Assembly: GCF_020880695.1 (NCBI RefSeq)
Contig: NZ_JAJIWO010000006.1
Span: 1-64,000 of the forward strand
Source of the DNA: Mucilaginibacter sp. UR6-11
GTDB taxonomy: Bacteria; Bacteroidota; Bacteroidia; Sphingobacteriales; Sphingobacteriaceae
Direction: 5' to 3'
DNA length: 64,000 bases
Of the stretch, positions 1-7,940 are shown in pieces (the first letter of the stretch is position 1; each line of letters begins with the position of its first letter). Made by a program: the position numbers and the translations under genes. The notes under the pieces were generated by a model. That model was not told the origin of the DNA. It did not search any database and was given only the letters and a program-made list of their open reading frames with translations.

Positions 1-479
1 ATACCGGCATTCTGGAACGGCCCGTAGCTAAACAAATAGGAAGTTGTATAGTTAAAGTTTCCTGTCGGGGCTATAACCTCATAGCCAACAAACGTAGCCA
101 TATAGCCACCCGTTAAATTGAAGTTATCCGTTACGTCATAGGATACGTATAAGTTCTCGATATGATTAGAAGGAACCGGTAACGAAGCATCACTGCGCGG
201 GCCAAAAGATAATTCACCTACAAAAGCAGCTTTGCCTACTTTCTTCTTAAAACCAAAATCGATCATACCTATTGAAAATGAATTCTGGTCATTGCCATAA
301 TAGGTACCTCCCGCCGGAAGCGCAATGTTGTTATGACCTGAAAAATCATATTTATAATAAGCATCCGCCGAACCGAAAATAACTAACGGAGCATCACTGG
401 TCGTTTTAACAGTATCCTGGGCTTGCGACGCCAGGCTAAATGCTGATACAGTAAGTAATAAAAGTAATAATTTTTTCAT
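1..479 (-). CDS. Outer-membrane beta-barrel porin, N-terminal part (BBP2/OmpL-like), cut by window edge
   Basis: Reverse reading from ATG at 479 gives an open frame of 159 codons running off the window. It begins with a signal peptide (MKK, then a leucine-rich core, then a cleavage-like SQAQ around residue 21). The mature part shows alternating hydrophobic/polar strands rich in Tyr, Phe and Gly (for example FGSADAYYKYDF and GFKKKVGKAAFVGEL), typical of the putative beta-barrel porin-2 family of Bacteroidota. It probably sits in the outer membrane and passes small solutes. It lies downstream of amt on the same strand, separated by a strong hairpin, so a role in ammonium or small nitrogen compound entry is an inference from context. 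Family assignment is by composition and layout only. Confidence 0.7.
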   Translation of the reverse strand, partial: MKKLLLLLLTVSAFSLASQAQDTVKTTSDAPLVIFGSADAYYKYDFSGHNNIALPAGGTYYGNDQNSFSIGMIDFGFKKKVGKAAFVGELSFGPRSDASLPVPSNHIENLYVSYDVTDNFNLTGGYMATFVGYEVIAPTGNFNYTTSYLFSYGPFQNAG

Positions 480-610
480 GATAATTTGATAAGTGATTGA
501 TTAATAATAGATTGTTGTGTTTTATTGCTGTTGTAATAGTTTATTTTATAAATTGTATGTCAGGACCTTATTAATATTTTTTTCGTTAGTTGCTTGCAGT
601 CAGATATAGC

Positions 611-662
611 TAACCCTTGTACGATTGATAATAGCGTGGCATTATCAGCCGCACAAGGGTTA
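611..662 (-). terminator. Strong two-part hairpin after amt
   Basis: Outer arms TAACCCTTGT and ACAAGGGTTA pair perfectly (10 bp) and inner arms TGATAAT/ATTATCA (626-632 and 641-647) pair perfectly. It starts 16 nt after the amt stop codon. There is no U-run after the stem on the minus strand, so it may be a 3' end stabiliser or processing site between amt and the porin gene rather than a classical terminator. Confidence 0.5.
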
Positions 663-678
663 AATATGTATTTATACC

Positions 679-2289
679 TTAAGCTGTTACTTTAGTGCCT
701 TTATCAAAAAGGCCGCTTAAGCTAATATCATCGTCAGTTACCGGATATACTTCTATACCGTGATCAAACATATCAATACCGCCTACACCAAGTTCGCCAT
801 GTTCTTCAATACGCAGTCTCCATGGATTTGGTAATTTATTGATGATGTACATCATGGTTATTGACACCACAAACACTGCTATCGCGATAGTAAATGTACC
901 GATGGCCTGGGCCTCCAACACACTTGCGTTACCACCATAAAATAAACCGGTTACCGGTGCACTGTTATCCGGGCCGCTAACGCCTGTTACGCCGTATTGA
1001 CCAGAAGCGAATAAACCTAAAGACAGAGTTCCCCAGATACCGCAAAAACCGTGTACAGATACTGCACCAACCGGATCGTCGATACGTAACCACTCAATAA
1101 AGTTCATTGCCGCATATACCAGGAACCCGGCAACAGCACCTAAAGCAAGCGCGCCAAGCGGGCTAACCCAGTAGCAAGGGCAGGTAATGGCAACCAGGCC
1201 ACCTAATAAACCATTTAATGTATAACCCAGGTCAAATTTACCTTTAGTGGGGCCCCACCATAAACCGGCTAACATAGCCATCATACCACCAGAGCAGGCA
1301 GCAAGTGTAGTGTTGGCAGCAACGCGGCCGATACCCTGTACATCCATACCAGATAAGGTACTTCCAGGGTTAAATCCGTACCATCCAAACCAAAGGATAA
1401 AGGTACCTACTGCGGCAAGAGCCATGTTGTGTCCCGGTGGCATTCCTCCTTTTTCTTTATCATCCCGGGCAAATATTCTGCCCAAACGCGGGCCTAATAC
1501 AATAGCACCGGCTAATGACGCCACACCGCCAATGGTGTGTACAACTGTTGAACCGGCAAAATCACGGAAACCCTGGCCAATACCCGGTAAGAAACCGGTT
1601 GGTGTACCCATAGTAACTAAGAAACCGTCAGGTCCCCAGGCCCAGTGGCCTATTATCGGGTAGATAAAACCAGTAATACCTATACTATAAAGGATATCTC
1701 CGCGGAAACTTGTACGGCCGATCATTGCACCCGATACGATAGTTGAGCAGGTATCAGCAAAAGCATATTGGAAAATCCAGTGTGCCAAAATAGGTACGCC
1801 GTAAGCCTCATAAGTTGCAGGCGTATTTTGCAGGAAGAACCAGTTTTTACCGTCAGCGCCACCCCATCCTATAAAACCGTTTCCATGTCCAAACATAAAT
1901 GCGTAACCAACGGCATAAAATAAGATCCCGCAAAGGCAGGTATCATATATACACTCCATTAATACGTTAACTGTTTCTCTTTTACGAGCAAAACCAGCCT
2001 CAAGCATTACAAACCCTGCCTGCATCCCAAATACCAAAAACGCAGCTACCAATGTCCAAACTGTATTGATTGAATTCATGATTGAAGTTTCAATATCAGT
2101 TGGTTTTGCCGGAGCAGCGGCAGCGTGAGCTGCAGTAGGCAATAACCCCGGAATAGTGAACATTGCTGCCACCACCAAGCCTAAGCCAATCATTTTTCCA
2201 GTTAAAATGGTCGCACCCAGCGCCCATTTCTCCCGCGTCAATCCGCGAAACGCGCTTAGCAGGGTGAATTTTGGTTGTTTTACTTTCAT
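679..2289 (-). CDS. amt: Ammonium transporter (Amt/MEP/Rh family)
   Basis: 536 residues, an inner-membrane ammonium channel. The family signature DFAGSTVVHTIGG (about 243-255) supplies the first pore histidine, His251, and SVHGFCGIWG supplies the second, His413, matching the twin-histidine pore pair known from E. coli AmtB. About 11 membrane helices follow an unusually long N-terminus (about 70 residues) containing a hydrophobic stretch at 33-60 ending AAHAAAA, which looks like a cleaved signal peptide, as known in some Amt proteins. The gene is divergent from glutamine synthetase glnN, so imported ammonium has its assimilating enzyme next door. No glnK/PII gene is adjacent, which is unlike the usual amtB-glnK arrangement. 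The C-terminal tail (about 490-536) ends with a polar acidic segment. Confidence 0.96.
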   Translation of the reverse strand: MKVKQPKFTLLSAFRGLTREKWALGATILTGKMIGLGLVVAAMFTIPGLLPTAAHAAAAPAKPTDIETSIMNSINTVWTLVAAFLVFGMQAGFVMLEAGFARKRETVNVLMECIYDTCLCGILFYAVGYAFMFGHGNGFIGWGGADGKNWFFLQNTPATYEAYGVPILAHWIFQYAFADTCSTIVSGAMIGRTSFRGDILYSIGITGFIYPIIGHWAWGPDGFLVTMGTPTGFLPGIGQGFRDFAGSTVVHTIGGVASLAGAIVLGPRLGRIFARDDKEKGGMPPGHNMALAAVGTFILWFGWYGFNPGSTLSGMDVQGIGRVAANTTLAACSGGMMAMLAGLWWGPTKGKFDLGYTLNGLLGGLVAITCPCYWVSPLGALALGAVAGFLVYAAMNFIEWLRIDDPVGAVSVHGFCGIWGTLSLGLFASGQYGVTGVSGPDNSAPVTGLFYGGNASVLEAQAIGTFTIAIAVFVVSITMMYIINKLPNPWRLRIEEHGELGVGGIDMFDHGIEVYPVTDDDISLSGLFDKGTKVTA

Positions 2290-2412
2290 TTTGTTTGTTG
2301 ATTTAGTGAATTAGTTAAATGTGATTTTGTTTCTTGTATAATTAATAAGCGTTGTTGCAATTTTTCATTTAAATATTAACAATATCGTTGTTGAAATATC
2401 AGTTTGTTAATA

Positions 2413-2445
2413 TTTTCATAAAATTATGGATGAATTTTATGAAAA
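2413..2445. repeat. Perfect 13-bp inverted repeat upstream of amt
   Basis: Arms TTTTCATAAAATT and AATTTTATGAAAA are exact reverse complements around a 7-nt loop (ATGGATG). It lies about 125 bp upstream of the amt start codon and 400 bp from glnN. It could be an operator or a leader hairpin of amt; the sequence alone does not decide. No U-run follows on the amt strand. Confidence 0.6.
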
Positions 2446-2809
2446 ACAAGAGTTTGATTAAAAAAATTGCATTAAATCGTAAATTATTACGATAAATATA
2501 AAATTTAACAATTATTTAATAGACTTTTTGAATAATTTTTAATTGAAAAACTATACAAGGTATAATTTATACAATTATTTATCCCAACTTTATTTGATTT
2601 TCTCCAAAAAAAGATGATTTATCTTTACGATTTCCAATAAATAAATAGATATTTTTCAAAAAAGGCTCTTTTTAATTCTAAAAAACAGAAAATACACCAA
2701 ATAAAGTGCGGCAACCCTATTTATATTACCATCGTATAAAAAAATAGAAAAAAGCGCGGAACTTTTATAAATTCCTATAATAATTACCGTTTATTTTAAA
2801 GTATAATTC

Positions 2810-2817
2810 TATTTTTG
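2810..2817 (+). promoter_or_regulatory. Candidate -7 box of glnN
   Basis: TATTTTTG fits the Bacteroidota sigma-70 -7 consensus TAnnTTTG. It ends 30 nt before the glnN start codon. No TTG at the -33 spacing is visible, so the call rests on the -7 box and position. Confidence 0.4.
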
Positions 2818-2847
2818 AGCTAAACCATCAAAATAAAAACGCAAACC

Positions 2848-5022
2848 ATGCCTAATATTCGTTTTCAAGCCTTACAGGCTGTATTAACAAGGACAATTCC
2901 TGAAACAAAGGCGCCTTCTTCAAAAATTTCTGATTTTTTTGGCGCCAATGTATTCGATATAAAAAAAATGAAGGAGCTTCTTTCAAAAGAAGCTTATAAT
3001 AGTATAGTAAACTCTATTGAAAAAGGCGAGCCTATCCCCCGGGACATGGCAGAACAGGTTGCAACCGCTATGAAATCATGGGCTTTGGGTAAGGGCGCTA
3101 CCCATTATACCCACTGGTTTCAGCCCCTTACCGGCACCACAGCCGAAAAACATGACGCTTTTTTTGAACCCACAGCCGATGGCGGTGCTATAGAAGTTTT
3201 CTCGGGGGATGCCCTGGCGCAACAGGAGCCTGATGCTTCAAGTTTCCCAAGCGGCGGTATCCGTAATACATTTGAAGCCAGGGGCTATACCGCGTGGGAC
3301 CCATCTTCTCCGGCATTTTTAATGGCGCGCACCTTATGTATACCAACTGTATTTGTATCGTACACCGGTGAGGCATTAGATTATAAGGTACCTTTATTAA
3401 AGGCCGTTAGTGCTTTGGATAAAGCTGCGGTTGATGTTTGCCATTATTTTGACAAAGGCATCGAAAAAGTAAATGCATCATTAGGTATTGAGCAGGAATA
3501 TTTTTTGGTTGATATTGCCTTATTTAATGCACGCCCTGATCTTTACTTAACCGGACGTACTTTATTCGGCCATATGTCTGCCAAAAATCAGCAGCTAGAA
3601 GATCATTACTTTGGTTCAATACCTGAACGTGTATATGCGTTTATGCAGGATATGGAAACCGAGTCGTTATTACTGGGCATACCATTAAAGACACGTCATA
3701 ATGAGGTTGCACCATCGCAATTTGAATGTGCCCCTATTTATGAAGAGATCAACCTGGCTATAGATCATAATCAGCTATTAATGGACCTGATGGATCGCGT
3801 AGCCAAGCGCCATAACTTTAAAGTTTTGCTGCACGAAAAACCTTATGCCGGTATAAACGGATCAGGCAAACACAATAACTGGTCGATGATTACCAATACG
3901 GGTAAAAACTTATTGTCGCCGGGCAAAACGCCCAAGAACAACCTGATGTTCCTGACGTTTTTTGTTAACACCATTAAAGCGGTGTATGAACATGCCGATT
4001 TATTGCGCGCATCCATTGCCTCTGTAAATAACGATCACCGCCTGGGCGCAAATGAGGCCCCTCCCGCTATTATATCTATATTCCTGGGCAGCCAGTTAAG
4101 CGAGCTTTTGGACGAGATAGAAACCTCACGGATCAGCAAAAAAGTTAAAGATGAGGCATTGCTATGGCAGGGCATCCCTAAAATACCGCAAATATTAAAA
4201 GATAATACAGACCGTAACCGTACTTCGCCGTTTGCATTTACCGGTAATAAGTTTGAGTTGCGCGCGGTTGGCTCATCAGCAAACTCGGCCAGCCCGATGA
4301 CGATCTTAAATCTGATCGTGGCCGATCAGCTTAAAAAATTCAAGTATGATGTAGATAAACTGTTGAAAAAAGGCGAGAAAAAAGACGTTGCCTTATTAAT
4401 AGTGATCAAAAAATATATTAAAGAATCAAAAAATATCCGCTTCGAGGGTAATGGCTACAGTGAAGAATGGGAAAAAGAAGCCGAACAAAGGGGCCTGTCC
4501 AACTTTAAAACCACGCCCAAAGCGCTTGATGCATTCGTCTCAGAGAAATCCGAGATCCTGTATGCAGAAAGCTCTGTATTTACTAAACGCGAAGCGCAGG
4601 CGCGCCATGAGATATTATTAGACGCTTTTTATAAAAAACTACAGATCGAGGCCCGCGTTATCGGCGAACTGGTAATGAACGTCATTATTCCGTCGGCAAT
4701 TGATTACCAAAGCAAACTGGTTGAAAATGCAACCGGGCTAAAAGGTTTGGGACTGGACAGTTCTGTTTACCAGGTACAGCTGGACATTATTAATAAAATT
4801 GCCGAGCACATTAATTTCATCAAATTAAACGTAGACCAGATGGTTGCCGAGCGCAAGAAGGCAAATGATATTGAGGACCTGCGGGAAAAAGCTATTACTT
4901 ATGATGAGAAAGTTAAATCATACTTCCAGCCTATCCGGTACCATGTTGATAAACTGGAGCAATTGGTAGATGATTCATTATGGCCACTACCTAAGTTCAG
5001 GGAACTGCTGTTTATTAAATAA
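2848..5022 (+). CDS. glnN: Glutamine synthetase type III
   Basis: 724 residues, the length of GSIII enzymes (about 1.5 times GSI/GSII). It makes glutamine from glutamate, ammonium and ATP in the cytoplasm. The N-terminal GSIII-specific domain carries WALGKGATHYTHWFQP near residue 75; the catalytic domain shows IEQEYFLVD, NGSGKHNNWS (about 336) and NDHRLGANEAPP, the glutamate, ATP and phosphate loops of the family; a helical C-terminal tail follows AVGSSANSASPM. It is divergent from amt, giving one uptake-and-assimilation locus. A wordy palindrome starts 5 nt after the stop. The start ATG fits the conserved N-terminus. Confidence 0.96.
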   Translation: MPNIRFQALQAVLTRTIPETKAPSSKISDFFGANVFDIKKMKELLSKEAYNSIVNSIEKGEPIPRDMAEQVATAMKSWALGKGATHYTHWFQPLTGTTAEKHDAFFEPTADGGAIEVFSGDALAQQEPDASSFPSGGIRNTFEARGYTAWDPSSPAFLMARTLCIPTVFVSYTGEALDYKVPLLKAVSALDKAAVDVCHYFDKGIEKVNASLGIEQEYFLVDIALFNARPDLYLTGRTLFGHMSAKNQQLEDHYFGSIPERVYAFMQDMETESLLLGIPLKTRHNEVAPSQFECAPIYEEINLAIDHNQLLMDLMDRVAKRHNFKVLLHEKPYAGINGSGKHNNWSMITNTGKNLLSPGKTPKNNLMFLTFFVNTIKAVYEHADLLRASIASVNNDHRLGANEAPPAIISIFLGSQLSELLDEIETSRISKKVKDEALLWQGIPKIPQILKDNTDRNRTSPFAFTGNKFELRAVGSSANSASPMTILNLIVADQLKKFKYDVDKLLKKGEKKDVALLIVIKKYIKESKNIRFEGNGYSEEWEKEAEQRGLSNFKTTPKALDAFVSEKSEILYAESSVFTKREAQARHEILLDAFYKKLQIEARVIGELVMNVIIPSAIDYQSKLVENATGLKGLGLDSSVYQVQLDIINKIAEHINFIKLNVDQMVAERKKANDIEDLREKAITYDEKVKSYFQPIRYHVDKLEQLVDDSLWPLPKFRELLFIK

Positions 5023-5027
5023 TTTTT

Positions 5028-5102
5028 CACGAAATGCACGAAATACAGGACGAATTTCACGAATTACCTTTGTGAAATTCGAATAAATTCGTGCATTTCG
5101 TG
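5028..5102. repeat. 75-bp palindrome built from CACGAA words, directly after glnN
   Basis: Outer arms CACGAAATGCACGAA (5028-5042) and TTCGTGCATTTCGTG (5088-5102) pair over 15 bp; inner arms CGAATTTCAC (5051-5060) and GTGAAATTCG (5072-5081) pair over 10 bp. The word CACGAA occurs three times on the left arm. It begins 5 nt after the glnN stop and ends 22 nt before purM. No U-run follows, so it is not a classical terminator; a 3' end element or dispersed intergenic repeat is likely. Confidence 0.75.
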
Positions 5103-5112
5103 TTTATGACGG

Positions 5113-5120
5113 TATATTTG
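5113..5120 (+). promoter_or_regulatory. Candidate -7 box of purM, possibly leaderless
   Basis: TATATTTG matches TAnnTTTG exactly and ends only 4 nt before the purM ATG. With the usual box-to-start distance, transcription would begin at or next to the A of the ATG. Confidence 0.45.
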
Positions 5121-5124
5121 GCCC

Positions 5125-6306
5125 ATGATTTCTTCGCAAAGATATGATCAAAGAGGCGTTTCTGCCTCTAAGGACGATGTACACAACGCTATAAAAAACA
5201 TTGACAAGGGCATTTTTCCGCAGGCATTCTGCAAAATAGTGCCGGATATTTTAACCAATGATCCGCTGTATTGCAATATTATGCATGCCGACGGCGCCGG
5301 TACAAAATCTTCGCTTGCTTATACCTATTGGAAGGAAACCGGCGATATCTCTGTTTGGCGCGGGATTGCACAGGATGCCATCATAATGAACCTGGACGAC
5401 CTGCTGTGTGTAGGCGCGACGGACAATATCCTCTTATCATCTACCATCGGCAGAAATAAAACCCTGATACCCGGCGAAGTTATCGCAGCCATTATTAATG
5501 GTACCGAAGAAATACTGGCAGAGTTGAGGGAGGCCGGCATAGGCATTTACTCGACGGGTGGCGAAACAGCGGATGTTGGCGATCTTGTTCGTACTATTAT
5601 TGTTGACTCGACGGTAACCTGCCGGATGAAACGTGAGGACGTAATATCAAACGACCGTATTAAACCGGGGGATGTTATTGTCGGATTGGCCTCTTACGGG
5701 CAAGCAACGTATGAAAAAGAATATAACGGCGGTATGGGGTCGAACGGATTAACATCTGCCCGTCATGATGTGTTTAATAAAAGCATAGCCGATAAATATC
5801 CAGAAAGCCATGACGCTGCTATCCCGCAAGAGTTAATATTTTCTGGTACCAAATCGCTAACAGATCCAATCAGTATAGGCGGTGGAAAATCTGTTACCGC
5901 AGGCAAACTGGTTTTGTCGGCCACCCGTACTTATGCGCCCGTTATTAAGCAGATACTAGATAACTACAGAAGCCAGGTGCACGGTATGGTGCATTGCAGC
6001 GGCGGTGCGCAAACTAAAGTATTGCATTTTGTTGATCGGTTACATATTGTTAAAGACAACCTCTTCCCTATTCCGCCTTTATTTAAACTTATACAGGAAG
6101 AATCAAAAACCAGCTGGCAGGAAATGTATAAGGTATTTAATATGGGTCACCGTATGGAACTTTATGTACCCGGGGATATTGCTGACGATCTGATTAAAAT
6201 TTCTCAAAGTTTTGGTGTTGAGGCACAGGTAATAGGCTACGTTGAAGCGGCCGAAACGAAACAGGTAACGATCCGCTCAGAATTTGGCGAATTTATTTAC
6301 CAATAG
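5125..6306 (+). CDS. purM: Phosphoribosylformylglycinamidine cyclo-ligase (AIR synthase)
   Basis: 393 residues, the longer Bacteroidota form of PurM. It closes the imidazole ring of formylglycinamidine ribonucleotide with ATP to give AIR in purine synthesis. The N-terminus SSQRYDQRGVSASKDDVHNA, the substrate loop HADGAGTKSSLA (about 54) and GIYSTGGETADVGD (about 140) are the AIR synthase nucleotide-binding and dimer motifs; the C-terminal PurM-like domain includes HCSGGAQTKVLHF. It stands alone between glnN and a convergent ompA, closed by a strong bidirectional terminator. purB lies 14 kb away, so purine genes are scattered. Confidence 0.94.
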   Translation: MISSQRYDQRGVSASKDDVHNAIKNIDKGIFPQAFCKIVPDILTNDPLYCNIMHADGAGTKSSLAYTYWKETGDISVWRGIAQDAIIMNLDDLLCVGATDNILLSSTIGRNKTLIPGEVIAAIINGTEEILAELREAGIGIYSTGGETADVGDLVRTIIVDSTVTCRMKREDVISNDRIKPGDVIVGLASYGQATYEKEYNGGMGSNGLTSARHDVFNKSIADKYPESHDAAIPQELIFSGTKSLTDPISIGGGKSVTAGKLVLSATRTYAPVIKQILDNYRSQVHGMVHCSGGAQTKVLHFVDRLHIVKDNLFPIPPLFKLIQEESKTSWQEMYKVFNMGHRMELYVPGDIADDLIKISQSFGVEAQVIGYVEAAETKQVTIRSEFGEFIYQ

Positions 6307-6323
6307 GTAAAATTATCAATAAC

Positions 6324-6357
6324 AAAAAAGTCCGGCCAAAATTGGCCGGACTTTTTT
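6324..6357. terminator. Bidirectional intrinsic terminator purM/ompA
   Basis: A 16-bp perfect stem with a GTCCGGCCAA core, a 2-nt loop, six A before and seven T after. It serves both purM (plus) and the OmpA gene (minus), which end on either side of it. Confidence 0.92.
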
Positions 6358-6376
6358 TGCTTAATTATTATAGAGA

Positions 6377-7759
6377 TTAAAACAACGTGAATTCAACACG
6401 ACGGTTCATCTGACGGCCTTTTGCAGTTTTATTAGTTGCAATTGGCTGTGATTCGCCGTAACCGGTAGCTTCAATACGAGATGGGTTAGCACCTTTGCTT
6501 ACCAGGTATGATTTGATAGATTCTGCACGATCTTTAGATAATCTTAAGTTTGCTTCATTTGATCCGACAGCATCAGTATGACCTGCTAATTTCAGGCTAA
6601 AGTTTTTGTCGATCAGCAATTGAGCAACTCTGTCTAAACTTGGGTATGAATGCGCACGGATAGTCGCTTTTCCAAAGTCAAATTCAAGATTTCTGATAGC
6701 TTCTTTTACAATTTTTCTATCTTCTTCAGTTACGTATACTTTAACGTCAGGTCTCGGTGCTGCTGCAACAGGTAACGGACAACCTGAACCATCAACTTTA
6801 ACGCCAGATGGTGTACCCGGGCATTTATCATAAAAATCAGCAACACCGTCACCATCACTATCAGTGGTAAATTTAGCAAGGTTAGCATTAGTTGCATTGA
6901 TATCATTTCTAAGTTGATCATTGATTGCTTTTTGGGCGTCAATCTGACTTTGCAATCTTTGTTCTTCAGTTAAGTATTCATGCTGAATAGAAGTGATCGG
7001 GTTAGCCCATTGTAAATGAGGTTTTGATTTTGAACCCAAAAAGAACTCTATACCACCATAACCATATGAGTAATGACTGGTTTTAGGATATTGATTAACA
7101 CCGTTAAAGCTATTTGCATCAATAAAGTTCTCGTTATAACCTAAGTTAATAGCAACGGCATCACTTACTCTAAATTTGACACCTCCGCCAATTGGCATAA
7201 CCAGGGCTGATGATTTAAAAGAAGAAGTTGCCGTGGTAGGGAAATCGGTGCCATTATAACCGGTAACAGTTGGTGTATAATAAACAACACCCAATCCTGC
7301 GTTTAAGAAAAATTGTACTGCATTTTTACGACGCAGATAATCAACTGTAGCGAAGTTAAATACGCCGCTTAAACTAACCTGATTAAATTTGGTGCTAAAG
7401 TCTGTATAACGCTCGCCGGCATTGTTGGTAATATAAGGAACATTTGAAGGAACTCCGCCTTTTACTGTACCACCATTATAATCTAATTGCAAACCAAACG
7501 AATGAACAAGCTGATCTCTGATAGACAGGCCATAACCAGCAGCTGGCTTCCAATGGTCAAAACCATTATGGCCGCCGGTTGCTAACATTAATGATGGCAA
7601 GCCCCCGTTAATACCAATTGACCAGGTATTGTAAGCTGAAGCACCTGAAAATGGTTTCACATACTCAGTATTGCTTACATCAGTTGTTTGGGCAAATACA
7701 CCGCCGCCTAACAGAACCCCTGTCATCATAAGGGCAGCTTTTTTTAAATTTGTTTTCAT
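6377..7759 (-). CDS. OmpA family outer-membrane protein with TSP3 linker
   Basis: 460 residues from the ATG at 7759, which starts a good signal peptide (MKTNLKK, hydrophobic core, FAQ); an upstream in-frame start would add 21 residues that do not look like part of it. An N-terminal eight-strand-type beta barrel (about 30-260) is followed by a coiled segment (EEQRLQSQIDAQ), a calcium-binding thrombospondin type 3 motif (DSDGDGVADFYDKCPGTP), and a C-terminal OmpA peptidoglycan-binding domain (LAGHTDAVGS... NRRVEF). It probably links outer membrane and cell wall and is abundant in relatives. Single gene with terminators on both sides. Confidence 0.93.
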   Translation of the reverse strand: MKTNLKKAALMMTGVLLGGGVFAQTTDVSNTEYVKPFSGASAYNTWSIGINGGLPSLMLATGGHNGFDHWKPAAGYGLSIRDQLVHSFGLQLDYNGGTVKGGVPSNVPYITNNAGERYTDFSTKFNQVSLSGVFNFATVDYLRRKNAVQFFLNAGLGVVYYTPTVTGYNGTDFPTTATSSFKSSALVMPIGGGVKFRVSDAVAINLGYNENFIDANSFNGVNQYPKTSHYSYGYGGIEFFLGSKSKPHLQWANPITSIQHEYLTEEQRLQSQIDAQKAINDQLRNDINATNANLAKFTTDSDGDGVADFYDKCPGTPSGVKVDGSGCPLPVAAAPRPDVKVYVTEEDRKIVKEAIRNLEFDFGKATIRAHSYPSLDRVAQLLIDKNFSLKLAGHTDAVGSNEANLRLSKDRAESIKSYLVSKGANPSRIEATGYGESQPIATNKTAKGRQMNRRVEFTLF

Positions 7760-7866
7760 AATTGTTGTTTTAGTTGAACGCCTAAAAAAGGCATATACGT
7801 GTAAAGGCAATTGTAATGCCATATCGGTAAAACAACTTAATCGCTGCGAGGCTGTGTCCCATAAAA

Positions 7867-7894
7867 AAAGTGCAATAATTAATTATTGCACTTT
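7867..7894 (-). terminator. Intrinsic terminator after metZ
   Basis: A perfect 28-nt palindrome, arms AAAGTGCAATAATT and its complement, followed on the minus strand by seven T. It lies 47 nt after the metZ stop and ends the osmC-metZ transcript. Confidence 0.85.
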
Positions 7895-7940
7895 AAAGTA
7901 TACAGTTTTGTATAATATGTGTCAGATTTGAAGCGGCTAA

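Larger units (their letters stand above)
2290..2847. other. Divergent AT-rich regulatory region between amt and glnN
   Basis: 558 bp without a credible gene and very AT-rich. It holds a perfect 13-bp dyad (2413-2445), a 6-bp dyad TCGTAA/TTACGA (2477-2482 and 2487-2492), a 5-bp dyad TATAC/GTATA (2552-2556 and 2560-2564) and a TAnnTTTG box before glnN. Both genes respond to nitrogen supply in other bacteria, so nitrogen control from this region is likely, but no known regulator site is recognised. Confidence 0.5.

Noticed and set aside
1247-1663. 138-codon plus-strand open frame opposite amt
   Set aside because: It is antisense to a strongly conserved channel, has a low-complexity Pro/Ala composition and no family resemblance.
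5028-5102. CRISPR-like or attachment-site reading of the CACGAA palindrome
   Set aside because: There is a single unit, no regularly spaced repeats or spacers, no cas genes and no integrase nearby.
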